64,000 bases of DNA from an uncultured Aquimarina sp. (GTDB taxonomy: Bacteria > Bacteroidota > Bacteroidia > Flavobacteriales > Flavobacteriaceae). Where the stretch lies: the NCBI RefSeq assembly GCF_947496855.1, contig NZ_CANMED010000001.1, positions 1,302,001-1,366,000 on the forward strand. The letters run 5' to 3'. The notes beneath the pieces are model-generated. The model saw only the letters and a list, made by a program, of their open reading frames with translations. It had not been told where the DNA came from and did no database searches. Of the stretch, positions 55,305 to 64,000 are shown piece by piece. A program made the position numbers and the translations under genes. Numbering within the stretch: the first letter of the stretch is position 1; each line of letters begins with the position of its first letter.

Positions 55305-55888
55305 GGTTTACAACTCTTAATTATTCGTATGTTATAACCCTAAGTAGTACCTAGCGTATAAATAAGAAACTAAAAACTTAATCAATATTAAGACCCTTAA
55401 TCATCCTATGAACAATTGGGACAGGATGGTTCATTATCATAGCCTATTAGAATACGAAACAATTAATCTTGATAGCTTTTCTCACAAACTATTTTTCCTT
55501 TCATAACTATGAAATTAAAGAATTGAAAAAAATATCAAAACAAAAGAGTATCTTTTCGGAGTTCTTTATACTTTTTTTAAACTTGATATATTCCTTCATA
55601 TAGTATCCATGCATATGTTAGATGGAGAAAATTTCCGTGTTATTATAGGTAAGTGATCTGGGATCCTATTTTCTAAAGAATAATCAATACTATTTCTTCT
55701 TTTTTTGAGCAAAAATTATATTAAAAATTATAAAAAAATCTATTTTAAACATACTTCTGAACTAATTTATGTCTTTTTATCGGTATTATTTGTTTTTTAT
55801 CGTAAAAATACTATATTACGGTTTAGCAGTAAAATTATTGCACTTAGATTTTAAGTAAATTTACAACCTAATTAATAACCTGAATATT
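55305..55888. other. Gene-free region before the DUF547 gene
   Basis: I see no gene, RNA or repeat in these 584 AT-rich bases. A weak promoter-like pair (TTG at 55838, TAAATTTA at 55856-55863, spacing only 15) precedes the DUF547 gene. Confidence 0.35.
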
Positions 55889-56605
55889 ATGAAAAGGATA
55901 TATGTATTGACAACAGTATGTGTTTTATCTTGCTTGGGTTTCACGATAAATGCTCAGAATCATATTGATCATATGGTATGGGACCAACTGCTATTACTAA
56001 ATGTTTCTAATGAAGGTAAAGTCGATTATAAAGGTTTTATTAGAGATAAGTTTCTATTTGATAAGTATTTTAAATCTTTATCTACTAATTACCCAACAGA
56101 AAACGCTGAAGACACAGAGAAACTAGCATATTGGGTAAATCTGTATAATGCGATTGTTATGAAAATGATTATTGATCATTATCCTGTTAATTCCATAAAT
56201 GATTTAGAAAATCCATGGAAGAAGAAATCGATCACTATTAATAACAATCAGTATAGTCTAGATGATATTGAGCATACTATTTTAAGAAAAATGAATGAAC
56301 CCAGAATTCATTTCTTACTTAACTGTGCGGCTACATCATCTCCTAAATTATGGAATAGAGCCTATACCAATAGAAACATAACTCAAGCATTAGAAGAAAG
56401 GACATTAGACTACATCAATGATTCGACTAAAAATATAACTACTAATGGCGAAGTAAATTTATCAAAGGTGTTTGAGTGGTATGCAAAAGACTTTGATAAT
56501 GGAGATATCAAAAATTACATTAATCGATATTCTAAAGAAAAAATTAGCAAAACATCCAAAATAGGTTATTTAGAATATAACTGGAGTCTTAACGAAAGAC
56601 AATAA
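55889..56605 (+). CDS. Secreted DUF547 protein
   Basis: A signal peptide (about 1-22, ending INAQ) precedes a DUF547 domain: WDQLLLLNVSNEGKVDYKGF, LAYWVNLYNAIVMKMIIDHYP, DIEHTILRK and FLLNCAATSSPKL. The W-x-N-x-Y-N and NCA parts are the family marks and may form a papain-like active centre with the cysteine, which is a suggestion. The 238-residue length is normal. It is a single-gene unit. Confidence 0.88.
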   Translation: MKRIYVLTTVCVLSCLGFTINAQNHIDHMVWDQLLLLNVSNEGKVDYKGFIRDKFLFDKYFKSLSTNYPTENAEDTEKLAYWVNLYNAIVMKMIIDHYPVNSINDLENPWKKKSITINNNQYSLDDIEHTILRKMNEPRIHFLLNCAATSSPKLWNRAYTNRNITQALEERTLDYINDSTKNITTNGEVNLSKVFEWYAKDFDNGDIKNYINRYSKEKISKTSKIGYLEYNWSLNERQ

Positions 56606-56943
56606 CTTTCTATGATATATAGACCGTGTTATTTCATATAGATTAGATCATGTAGAGGTATAACACCTATATATCTAAATCAACAATTTTCGGTATTTCA
56701 TATGTAGCACGCTAAAAAAGGAATCTTACTAATTGGTAAATAACATTTAGGGAAGCCTAGCTACTCTAAAGAAAAAAGTAGCTTTATAAAAATCAAAGAA
56801 TTTCAAAATTTTCTTCTGGGCTATTAATAAAAGTGTCGGAGAATTCTACAGTTTAGAAAAACTAAAAAAAAGATTAAAAACTAAAAAAGGTTATCTTCTC
56901 AGACAACCTTTTTATATAAAACTCTTTTCTTTTAAAACATTAA
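56606..56943. other. Gene-free region after the DUF547 gene
   Basis: No gene is seen in this 338-base gap. A 7-base inverted repeat AGCTACT/AGTAGCT (56759-56783) followed by a T-rich stretch may end the DUF547 transcript. The stronger hairpin at 56884 is listed separately. Confidence 0.4.
56884..56913. terminator. Bidirectional terminator before rocD
   Basis: AAAAAGGTT (56884-56892) pairs with AACCTTTTT (56905-56913) around 12 bases. It can end the minus-strand rocD transcript and also plus-strand readthrough. Confidence 0.75.
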
Positions 56944-58221
56944 TTATTCAAATGCTCTAAGCGTCTTTGTAATAATTCCAACACACTCTAATAATTGTTC
57001 TCTGGTCATTACTAATGGTGGTGCAAAACGTATGATATTACCATGAGTTGGTTTTGCTAATAAACCATTTTCTTTTAAGGCCACACAAATATTCCATGCG
57101 GTTTCACTTTCTTCATCATCATTAATAACAATAGCATTTAGCAATCCTTTACCACGAACGAGGTTCACGATATTAGACGTTTTGATATATTCATTTAGTT
57201 CTGATCTAAATAACTCTCCTAACTGATATGCATTTTCTGCAAGTTTTTCATCCCTTACAACTTCTAATGCTGCAATTGCAACTGCTGCTGCCACAGGATT
57301 TCCTCCAAAGGTACTTCCGTGGTTACCAGGTCTTATCACTTCCATAATATCATCATTCGCTAAAACTCCTGAGACTGGATATGCTCCACCACTCAATGCT
57401 TTACCTAAAATCAAAACATCAGGCTTTACATTAGGTGTTCCGGAACAGTTTTTATCACTACAAGAACAATTACCACAAGTAGCTAATAATCTACCTGTTC
57501 TTGCTATTCCTGTCTGAACCTCGTCTGCAATAAATAATACATTGTGTTTTTTACATAATGCTTTTGCTTTAGACAAATAATCCTCAGAAGGGACATAGAC
57601 ACCAGCTTCTCCTTGTATCGGTTCTACTAAAAATCCAGCTATATTTTTATTATTATCTAATGCTTCTTCTAACGCTTTAATGTTATCATACTCGATTTTT
57701 ATAAACCCAGCAGTGTAAGGTCCAAAATTCTTGCGAGCAACTTGATCATTAGAAAAAGATATTATAGTAGTCGTTCTTCCGTGAAAATTATTTTCGCATA
57801 CTACAATCTGTGCTTCATTTTCAGGTATACCTTTTTTTTCATATGCCCATTTCCTACATATCTTCAATGCAGTTTCTACCGCCTCCGCGCCAGTATTCAT
57901 TGGTAACAACTTGTCGAAACCAAAAAATTCTGAAGCAAATTTTTCGTATTCTCCTAATTTATCATTGTAAAATGCACGAGAAGTTAGCGTTAATGTCTGT
58001 GCCTGTTCCATCATAGCACCTACTATTTTTGGGTGACAGTGCCCTTGATTAACGGCAGAATATGCACTTAAAAAATCATAATATTTTTTTCCTTCCACAT
58101 CCCATACATAAACACCTTGTCCTTTATTCAGTACTACTGGTAATGGGTGATAATTATGAGCTCCGTACTTGTTCTCTAAATCGATTGCTTGTTGAGAAGT
58201 TAATTTTTCTAAAACAGCCAT
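56944..58221 (-). CDS. rocD: Ornithine aminotransferase
   Basis: The ATG at 58221 (MAVLEKLTSQQAIDLENKYG) is preferred to one nine codons upstream; it gives 425 residues. This pyridoxal-phosphate enzyme converts ornithine and an oxo acid to glutamate semialdehyde. Marks are HNYHPLPVVLNKGQGVYVWD, NTGAEAVETALKICRKW, NNFHGRTTTIISFSND, FIADEVQTGIARTG and the PLP lysine in LILGKALSGGAYPVS. A cysteine-rich GNCSCSDKNCSG insertion, known in other Bacteroidota copies as I recall, follows the VQTG motif. No other arginine-pathway gene is adjacent. Confidence 0.93.
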   Translation of the reverse strand: MAVLEKLTSQQAIDLENKYGAHNYHPLPVVLNKGQGVYVWDVEGKKYYDFLSAYSAVNQGHCHPKIVGAMMEQAQTLTLTSRAFYNDKLGEYEKFASEFFGFDKLLPMNTGAEAVETALKICRKWAYEKKGIPENEAQIVVCENNFHGRTTTIISFSNDQVARKNFGPYTAGFIKIEYDNIKALEEALDNNKNIAGFLVEPIQGEAGVYVPSEDYLSKAKALCKKHNVLFIADEVQTGIARTGRLLATCGNCSCSDKNCSGTPNVKPDVLILGKALSGGAYPVSGVLANDDIMEVIRPGNHGSTFGGNPVAAAVAIAALEVVRDEKLAENAYQLGELFRSELNEYIKTSNIVNLVRGKGLLNAIVINDDEESETAWNICVALKENGLLAKPTHGNIIRFAPPLVMTREQLLECVGIITKTLRAFE

Positions 58222-58462
58222 TTTTAATAATTTAAATTGATAAAACAACCATTCCTTCTGTACCTTTATCCTTTCGAAAAGACTCGAAAATTCAGCGTGG
58301 GAGAGAAATCATCCCTAAGAGAGTTGCAAAACTACTAAATCTTTATTGATTATTAATCGAATTAAAAAGCTTTTCGTCGGGAACACGATATAATTCTATT
58401 CGATCATTCAAAAGTTATTTCTTTTCTACTACTAATTTTAGAAAAACCATAAAAACATTCAC

Positions 58463-59629
58463 ATGGATTATCTAAACAACTTATTACAAAATTTTACAAA
58501 TGGGAGTTTTTTTCCAAATATCGTTTTGGCAATTGTCATTCTCATTTTAGGATGGCTAATCGCTACTGTTATAAAAAAAGTAGCTATAAAATTAATTCGA
58601 AAAACTGGTATTGATGACAAACTAAAAAGTGACAAAGTTAAATTATCCGATTTCATAGGGAAATTATTATACTTCCTTATAATGATATTCGTTTTGATGC
58701 TCGTGCTTGATAAACTAGGGATACAAAATGTAATGGATCCCATTAAAACAATGCTCAGTGGTTTTCTAGGGTTTATTCCTAATATAATCGGAGCTGGTCT
58801 AGTAGGATATATAGGATATATGCTAGCGTCAATAGTTTCTGAACTGATTGGACTATCAGGAAATACAATTCAGAAATTTACACCAAAATTAAAACTTCCT
58901 GAGAATATAGATTTAGTAACCATACTAAAAAAAATAGTTTTCATTTTTATATTTTTTCCACTATTAATTGCTGCACTAAATATTCTTAATATGGAATCTA
59001 TTTCGCAGCCTGCCACCGCAATGTTAGAAACTTTTCTAGGAGCAATACCTAAAGTACTCGTTGCAGCAATCATCCTTATTATATTTATTGTGGGAGGAAG
59101 GTTTGTGAGTGAATTACTAAAAGACTTATTGAATAGTATGAACTTGAATAACTTTTTTAATAAAATTAACCTGAATAGTATTACTGGAAGTACAAATGTT
59201 GTAAAACTTATCGGTAACATAGTATACTTCTTTATAGTCATCTTCGGGATAGTAACTGCTGTAGAAAAATTAGAATTCGGTAGACTTACAGAAATTCTTT
59301 CTACAATTATTAATTATTCAGGTAACATCTTATTTGGTCTTGTAATACTAGCTATTGGTAACTGGATTGCTACTATTGCATATCAAAATTTTGCCAAAAA
59401 AGAAGAAAACAAATTTGTTGGATCAATTATCAGAATGGCAGTTATCGCCATATTTCTTGCAATTGGACTTGGCACAATGGGCATTGCTAACGAAATTATA
59501 AACCTTGCTTTTGGTCTTACTCTTGGAACAATTGCTGTAACAATTGCGCTTTCCTTTGGATTAGGTGGTCGAGAGGCAGCCGGAAAGCAAATGGAAAAAA
59601 TATTAAATAAATTCAATAAAAAATCTTGA
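58463..59629 (+). CDS. MscS-like membrane protein with repeated conserved TM helices
   Basis: This 388-residue protein has about eight to nine membrane segments built from repeated units: ILGWLIATVIKKV, LVGYIGYMLASIVSELI, IFIVGGRFVSELLKDLL and AIGNWIATIAYQN. These are the conserved TM helix repeats of small mechanosensitive channel relatives. The last one (TLGTIAVTIALSFGLGGREAAG) resembles the pore helix of MscS. The usual cytoplasmic MscS cage is absent. It is probably an osmotic-shock channel or regulator. It ends with a strong terminator. Confidence 0.85.
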   Translation: MDYLNNLLQNFTNGSFFPNIVLAIVILILGWLIATVIKKVAIKLIRKTGIDDKLKSDKVKLSDFIGKLLYFLIMIFVLMLVLDKLGIQNVMDPIKTMLSGFLGFIPNIIGAGLVGYIGYMLASIVSELIGLSGNTIQKFTPKLKLPENIDLVTILKKIVFIFIFFPLLIAALNILNMESISQPATAMLETFLGAIPKVLVAAIILIIFIVGGRFVSELLKDLLNSMNLNNFFNKINLNSITGSTNVVKLIGNIVYFFIVIFGIVTAVEKLEFGRLTEILSTIINYSGNILFGLVILAIGNWIATIAYQNFAKKEENKFVGSIIRMAVIAIFLAIGLGTMGIANEIINLAFGLTLGTIAVTIALSFGLGGREAAGKQMEKILNKFNKKS

Positions 59630-59657
59630 TTACTTGTACATAACAGGTATTTGTTAA

Positions 59658-59688
59658 AAACTGCTCCTCTAGGAGCAGTTTTTTTTAT
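59658..59688 (+). terminator. Rho-independent terminator after the MscS-like gene
   Basis: AAACTGCTCC (59658-59667) pairs with GGAGCAGTTT (59672-59681) around TCTA and is followed by Ts. Confidence 0.88.
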
Positions 59689-59749
59689 TTGTTTTTGTAA
59701 ATAAATAATAAGTCAAACATCTTTTTATTTATAAAATTCTAACTTTTTT

Positions 59750-60133
59750 TTAAAACGTTCTTCCCGACAAAGATGAAATCTGTAACTCTAATCTTTTAAT
59801 TTCTCTTAACAATGCATTCTTATCCATCTGCATCCAGGAAAACAACTTAAGCATTGCTGTTATCATAACGCAGAAAAATCCAGCAGCACTCCATTTTATT
59901 AGCTCATTAGTATCATCAGTATTTAAAAACTGAATTAAACAATATATAAAAAGTCCAAATACTACAAGGTTTACAATAAACATTATAATAATCATCCAAC
60001 TATTTTTTGTTTTGAAAAGCCCTCCAACCATTTCTAGTAAGTTTTGCTCATCTAAGTCGTCATAAAACTTCGCCTCTTCATTAGTTAATGTTTCTTTTAT
60101 CAATTGATCGATATCTTCCATTTTATTTTTCAT
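59750..60133 (-). CDS. DUF6768 membrane protein, partner of the ECF sigma factor
   Basis: This 127-residue protein has a cytoplasmic N-terminus (DIDQLIKETLTNEEAKFYDD), two membrane helices (about 45-67 and 79-99) and a C-terminal coiled-coil helix (LLREIKRLELQISSL). This matches the DUF6768 family. The start overlaps the sigma gene by 11 bases; a second ATG at 60121 would remove the overlap. The overlap and membrane layout suggest an anti-sigma factor or sensor partner. No known anti-sigma motif (zinc H-x3-C-x2-C) is present. Confidence 0.8.
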   Translation of the reverse strand: MKNKMEDIDQLIKETLTNEEAKFYDDLDEQNLLEMVGGLFKTKNSWMIIIMFIVNLVVFGLFIYCLIQFLNTDDTNELIKWSAAGFFCVMITAMLKLFSWMQMDKNALLREIKRLELQISSLSGRTF

Positions 60134-60686
60134 GATTTTTACTTTTTAGAATTGATTTTAATTTTTCTCTTGCGGTAAACAAGCGAGATTTTACGGTACC
60201 TGTAGAAATGTTTGCTATTTCACCTATTTGCTTCACACTATACCCTTCGAGATAAAAAAGATGAAGTACCATTTGCTGATCATTAGGCAACGTTTTTATA
60301 GATTTTTTTAATAATATCATTATGTTATCATCTTTGTCACAAGTATCATATTCTATAGGTTCTTGAGATAGAATTTCGTTATAAGAGTCCAAACTCTTTA
60401 ATTTCTTTTTATTTTTTCGGAGCCAATCATATGACTTTCTTGTGACGATAGTTAATGCCCAACTTCCGAAGGCATTAGGATCTTTTAGGCTATGAATTTT
60501 TAGTAATATTGTACTCCAGCTATCTTGAACTATGTCTTTAGAAGCTTCTAAATCCTTACTATACCAATGCGCTTGTTTACATAATTTCTCATGCCATCGT
60601 TTAACAAGAATCGCTGCAGCTTTCTTATTTCCGGATTGGCACTGTAATACCAACAAAGAGTCAAATGTTCTATTGGTGTTTGTCAT
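60123..60686 (-). CDS. ECF-type RNA polymerase sigma factor
   Basis: This 187-residue sigma-70 family protein has only regions 2 and 4. Region 2 spans about 20-95 (DIVQDSWSTILLKIHSLKDP, TRKSYDWLRKNKK). Region 4 spans about 125-180 (LPNDQQMVLHLFYLEGYSVK, IGEIANISTGTVKSRLF), which holds the -35 helix-turn-helix. It should direct transcription of an unknown regulon. It is coupled to the DUF6768 membrane gene by an overlap, and an autoregulated pair is likely. Confidence 0.9.
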   Translation of the reverse strand: MTNTNRTFDSLLVLQCQSGNKKAAAILVKRWHEKLCKQAHWYSKDLEASKDIVQDSWSTILLKIHSLKDPNAFGSWALTIVTRKSYDWLRKNKKKLKSLDSYNEILSQEPIEYDTCDKDDNIMILLKKSIKTLPNDQQMVLHLFYLEGYSVKQIGEIANISTGTVKSRLFTAREKLKSILKSKNHEK

Positions 60687-60789
60687 AGTAACCTTTATAG
60701 TATAGACGTAGAAATATAAATTAGGTTCATTTTTTTTATTCTTTTTATAAGATATATGGAATATTTAATAAGTATATAGTTTCTATTCT

Positions 60790-60797
60790 TATTTTTG
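60790..60797 (+). promoter_or_regulatory. Candidate -7 box for rlmD with almost no leader
   Basis: TATTTTTG fits TAnnTTTG, and its last base lies only 4 bases before the ATG at 60802, which would give a leaderless mRNA. No -33 TTG is seen at the expected distance. Confidence 0.35.
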
Positions 60798-60801
60798 CGC
60801 T

Positions 60802-62211
60802 ATGGCGAGAAAAAACAGAAAACAGGTTTTTGAAAATATAGAAGTGATCGATGCAGGTGCAAAAGGAAAAAGTATTGCCAAAGCTCCTGACGGAAAAATC
60901 ATTTTCATAAACAATGCGGTTCCTGGTGATGTAGTAGATATACAAACCACAAAAAAACGAAAAGCTTTTTATGAAGGGTCGGCAACTACTTTCCATAAAA
61001 AATCCGATAAGCGAGTAGATCCGACTTGTAAGCACTTTGGTACTTGTGGCGGGTGCAAATGGCAGTTTATGGGATATGAGCATCAACTATTATATAAGCA
61101 ACAAGAAATAGTTAACAACCTAACACGTTTGGGTAAAATCGAATTACCTGTTGTAACTCCAATTCTTGGTTCTGAAGATCAATTTTTCTATAGAAATAAA
61201 ATGGAATTTTCTTTTAGCGATAGTAGATGGTTAACATTAGAAGAAATTCAGAGCGACACAGAAATCAAAAACCGTAATGCGCTAGGATTTCATATTCCTG
61301 GAATGTGGGATAAAATTTTGGATATTGACAAATGTCATTTACAGGAAGATCCAAGTAATGCGATTAGAAATAAAGTAAAAGTATTTGCAACTGAGAACAA
61401 CTTACCATTTTATAATGCTAGAAATCAAAGTGGTTTTCTGCGTACTTTGATGATGAGAATTGTATCTACTGGAGAAATTATGGTATTAGTTCAGTTTTTT
61501 TATGAAGATGTAGAAAAAAGAACATTATTACTGGATTATATAATTTCTGAGTTCCCAGAAATTACTTCTTTACAATATGTTGTAAATACTAAAGGAAATG
61601 ACACTATATACGATCAAGAAGTAGTCTGTTATCACGGAAAAGATCATATCGAAGAAGAAATGGAAGGTTTACGTTTTAAGATTAATGCTAAATCTTTTTA
61701 CCAAACTAATTCTAAACAAGCTTATGAACTATATAAAATAACTAGAGATTTTGCTGGTCTTACAGGAAATGAATTAGTATATGACTTATATACCGGTACA
61801 GGTACTATTGCTCAATTCGTAGCAAGAAAAGCGAAAAAAGTGATCGGTGTTGAATCGGTTCCTGAAGCTATTGAAGATGCTAAAACAAATGCGAAACATA
61901 ATAATATTGACAATGTAGAGTTCTATGTGGGGGATATGAAAAAAGTGTTTACTACAGACTTTATTGCTACTCACGGACAACCAGAAGTGGTTATTACCGA
62001 TCCTCCTAGAGATGGAATGCATAAGGATGTTGTAGCTCAATTATTAAACATTTCACCCAATAAGATTGTATATGTAAGTTGCAATAGTGCAACACAAGCA
62101 AGGGATTTGTCGTTATTAGATAGTATGTACAAGGTTACCAAAGTGCAACCTGTGGATATGTTCCCACAAACACATCACGTAGAAAACGTGGTTTTATTAG
62201 AAAAAAGATAA
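60802..62211 (+). CDS. rlmD: 23S rRNA (uracil-C5)-methyltransferase RlmD
   Basis: This 469-residue enzyme methylates a uracil of 23S rRNA (U1939 in E. coli). A TRAM RNA-binding domain covers about 5-70. The FeS-cluster cysteines are in CKHFGTCGGCKWQ. The SAM pocket is YDLYTGTGTIAQFVARKAKK (about 325). DPPRDGMHKDVV and YVSCNSATQARDL give the catalytic cysteine and the partner motif. Which RlmC/RlmD/TrmA-type target it uses cannot be told by eye; RlmD is the usual Bacteroidota label. It is followed after 3 bases by the DUF6452 gene. Confidence 0.9.
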   Translation: MARKNRKQVFENIEVIDAGAKGKSIAKAPDGKIIFINNAVPGDVVDIQTTKKRKAFYEGSATTFHKKSDKRVDPTCKHFGTCGGCKWQFMGYEHQLLYKQQEIVNNLTRLGKIELPVVTPILGSEDQFFYRNKMEFSFSDSRWLTLEEIQSDTEIKNRNALGFHIPGMWDKILDIDKCHLQEDPSNAIRNKVKVFATENNLPFYNARNQSGFLRTLMMRIVSTGEIMVLVQFFYEDVEKRTLLLDYIISEFPEITSLQYVVNTKGNDTIYDQEVVCYHGKDHIEEEMEGLRFKINAKSFYQTNSKQAYELYKITRDFAGLTGNELVYDLYTGTGTIAQFVARKAKKVIGVESVPEAIEDAKTNAKHNNIDNVEFYVGDMKKVFTTDFIATHGQPEVVITDPPRDGMHKDVVAQLLNISPNKIVYVSCNSATQARDLSLLDSMYKVTKVQPVDMFPQTHHVENVVLLEKR

Positions 62212-62214
62212 TTT

Positions 62215-62739
62215 ATGAAGTTATATAAAACTTTGATTCTTGTGATTTGTTGTTTTGCAGCAATCTATCTAAACTCCAGTTGTGAACGAGATGATATTTG
62301 CGCAGAAGATACACCTACAACTCCCATGCTAATAATTAAATTCATTGAGGATGGTACCGTATCCGATATTAAACAACCAAATGAGTTACAGGTAAAAGCT
62401 GTAGGATTTGATAACATTCTTGACTTTACAACGAATCAAGATTCTATAATGATCCCTTTAAGAATAGATGCTCTTCTAACGGATTTTGAGTTTACAATAG
62501 ATTCTGATGTTGATGAAGATGATAATACTGACGAAACTCCTAATACGGATACATTGAGTTTTCAGTACACACCTATAGAAGAATATGTAAGTAGTGCCTG
62601 TGGTTTTAAAGTCACTTACAATGGACTTACCGAGAGTTTAACTCAAGAAGGAAGTAATCAAAACTGGATTAAAGATATAACTATACAAGAAGGAAACGTA
62701 ACCAATGAAACAGCTGCACACGTATTTATTTTTCATTAG
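62215..62739 (+). CDS. DUF6452 lipoprotein
   Basis: This 174-residue protein has a signal peptide with lipobox NSSC (Cys near 23) followed by ERDDICAEDTPTTPMLIIKF, a beta-rich body with an acidic loop (DVDEDDNTDE) and a conserved SACGFKVTYNGL end. This fits the DUF6452 family of unknown function. It starts 3 bases after rlmD and overlaps the next gene by 35 bases in another frame. Confidence 0.82.
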   Translation: MKLYKTLILVICCFAAIYLNSSCERDDICAEDTPTTPMLIIKFIEDGTVSDIKQPNELQVKAVGFDNILDFTTNQDSIMIPLRIDALLTDFEFTIDSDVDEDDNTDETPNTDTLSFQYTPIEEYVSSACGFKVTYNGLTESLTQEGSNQNWIKDITIQEGNVTNETAAHVFIFH

Positions 62740-63451
62740 CCTACTGGTTTCAGGTACTATCCTAAGTCAAGAAACCGAACTAGATCAAGAAACCAACATT
62801 TCTGCCAGAGATACTTTACCTCCTGCCGAAAAATATGGATTAAGAGTTGGATTAGATATTGCTCGATTAATTAGAAGTGCTGTTAATGAAGACTATTCCG
62901 GTTTTGAAATTAATGGAGACTACAGAGTCTACAAGAACTATTATCTAGCCGCAGAAATAGGAAACGAATCTTTTTTAAGAGATGAAGAAAATATTGAAGT
63001 AGAAGGATCTGGAAGCTATATAAGATTAGGTGTTGACTATAACGTCTATAAAAATTGGTACGGAATGCAAAACAGCATCTATGCTGGCCTTAGATATGGT
63101 TTTTCTGCTTTCGACCAAACATTAAATAGTTATAGAATCTTTACAGGTACGGATTTTTTCCCTAATGAACCCATTACCGACAAAAGAGAAGCTAAAGATC
63201 TAACAGCTAGCTGGATAGAGTTTACGCTAGGAATAAAAGTAGAAATAGTAAACAACCTCTACTTAGGAGCTAGTGTATCTTTAAGAGGACTTGTTAATGA
63301 AAAAGATCCTGATGGATTTGATGATGAATTTGACGGATTTGAAAATTTATTTATTCCGGGATACGGAAGAACAAACGATTTTAGCCAGTTTGGTATTGGT
63401 TATACTTATACTATTAGTTATTTGATTCCTTTTGCAAAAAAGAAAAGATAG
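62705..63451 (+). CDS. DUF6048 outer membrane beta-barrel-like protein
   Basis: This 248-residue protein has a signal peptide (about 1-21, ending ILSQ) and amphipathic strands: YGLRVGLDIARLIRSAVNED, FEINGDYRVYKNYYLAAEIG, SGSYIRLGVDYNVYKNWY, IEFTLGIKVEIVNNLYLGAS and a final GIGYTYTISYLIPF. These fit a small outer membrane barrel of the DUF6048 family. The ATG at 62705 lies inside the DUF6452 gene; the overlap couples translation. The rlmD-DUF6452-DUF6048 order is usual in this family of bacteria, to my knowledge. Confidence 0.82.
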   Translation: MKQLHTYLFFISLLVSGTILSQETELDQETNISARDTLPPAEKYGLRVGLDIARLIRSAVNEDYSGFEINGDYRVYKNYYLAAEIGNESFLRDEENIEVEGSGSYIRLGVDYNVYKNWYGMQNSIYAGLRYGFSAFDQTLNSYRIFTGTDFFPNEPITDKREAKDLTASWIEFTLGIKVEIVNNLYLGASVSLRGLVNEKDPDGFDDEFDGFENLFIPGYGRTNDFSQFGIGYTYTISYLIPFAKKKR

Positions 63452-63478
63452 ACACTATTTTATTTAGTCAATTAATCG

Positions 63479-64000
63479 TTATGATTTATCTTGAAATTTA
63501 GCTTTTTTACTCCCTGCATACATTTCGTATTTTACTAAACGGCATTCTAGTTTACCATTAAACACTTTTATTTTTCGAGAAGGTCTTAATCCCACAAATT
63601 TTAGAGCTTCAAGGTTAGAAGTTATAAACCAAGCGTTCGTATCTGGATAACTCTGTTTAAGTGTATCTCCTATTTGCGCATAAAATTTTTCTTCATCCAA
63701 TTCTAAACGTTCTCCATATGGGGGATTAAACACCATATGAAGTTTCTTATCTTCATTTTTCGAGCTTTCAAAAAAATTATCATCTTTAATCTTAACAAAA
63801 TCAGTAAGATTGGCATTTTCTACATTCTGTTTTGCCTTTCTAACAGCAGATGGAGCCTTATCAAAACCAATAATAGAATGATGAAAATCACGCGTTTTCT
63901 TCAAACTCACTTCTTCAATTTTTTCAAATAAATCCATATCCCAATCCAACCACTTTTCAAAAGCAAACTCTTTTCGGTTTAAATTAGCAGGAATATTACA
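63479..64000 (-). CDS. RlmL-like class I rRNA methyltransferase, N-terminal part outside the window
   Basis: The frame is open to the right edge, so only the C-terminal 173 residues are seen. They read PANLNRKEFAFEKWLDWD, then IIGFDKAPSAVRKAKQNVEN (SAM-binding strand), FNPPYGERL (the N-P-P-Y catalytic motif) and NGKLECRLVKYEMY. This is the methyltransferase part of THUMP-containing RlmL/RlmK-L proteins, which make N2-methylguanosine in 23S rRNA. A THUMP domain is expected beyond the window. Confidence 0.85.
   Translation of the reverse strand, partial: CNIPANLNRKEFAFEKWLDWDMDLFEKIEEVSLKKTRDFHHSIIGFDKAPSAVRKAKQNVENANLTDFVKIKDDNFFESSKNEDKKLHMVFNPPYGERLELDEEKFYAQIGDTLKQSYPDTNAWFITSNLEALKFVGLRPSRKIKVFNGKLECRLVKYEMYAGSKKAKFQDKS

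Overview
The window looks like chromosome from a marine-type Flavobacteriaceae bacterium (phylum Bacteroidota), perhaps close to Aquimarina; the genus is a guess. The evidence is low GC, start regions with little Shine-Dalgarno signal, TTG/TAnnTTTG-type promoters, type VI secretion genes of the Bacteroidota-only subtype (T6SSiii), a TonB-dependent receptor, DUF6452/DUF6048/DUF6768 proteins and a Flavobacteria-type 6S RNA.

Bases 1-19.5k are an accessory T6SS effector/immunity region. It opens with the end of a putative zinc phospholipase C-like effector, a small membrane protein, a 1005-residue protein of unknown function and a lipoprotein. A run of small membrane proteins follows (DUF3592-like, two GIDE-like paralogues, one unknown). 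Next is a tight four-gene unit: VgrG spike, an unrecognised 453-residue TPR-like protein in the adaptor position, a PAAR-like/Rhs polymorphic toxin with a GIY-YIG-like C-terminal domain, and a probable immunity gene. Behind it lies a graveyard of displaced Rhs tips and immunity genes (one with two in-frame stops, one intact leucine-rich-repeat gene) around a REP-type inverted-repeat element. Two GC-rich palindromic elements sit in frame inside the Rhs coding sequence.

Bases 19.6-26.7k hold a multi-PAS histidine kinase with a stand-alone receiver, converging on the T6SS sheath operon clpV(tssH)-tssB-tssC. No Hcp, baseplate or membrane-complex gene is in the window, so the rest of the machine must be elsewhere.

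Bases 27-64k are mostly housekeeping: DEAD-box helicase, DUF72 protein, LolA-like protein, VPS10/sortilin-like propeller protein, TPR protein plus gyrA, clpC, four tandem STAS-like paralogues, RNase Y, 6S RNA, zapA with a ZapB-like coiled-coil gene, M23 peptidase plus TonB receptor, cysteine desulfurase, paired lipoproteins, an Smr protein, duplicated DUF2752/CCC-motif membrane pairs, DUF547 protein, ornithine aminotransferase, an MscS-like channel, an ECF sigma factor with DUF6768 partner, rlmD with DUF6452/DUF6048 genes, and the end of an rlmL-like methyltransferase.

The effector region is the most likely place for undescribed biology: the adaptor-position protein, the 1005-residue protein, the membrane-protein cluster that may be immunity or membrane-stress functions, and the palindrome insertions into the Rhs shell. 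The four-copy STAS-like array is a second candidate.
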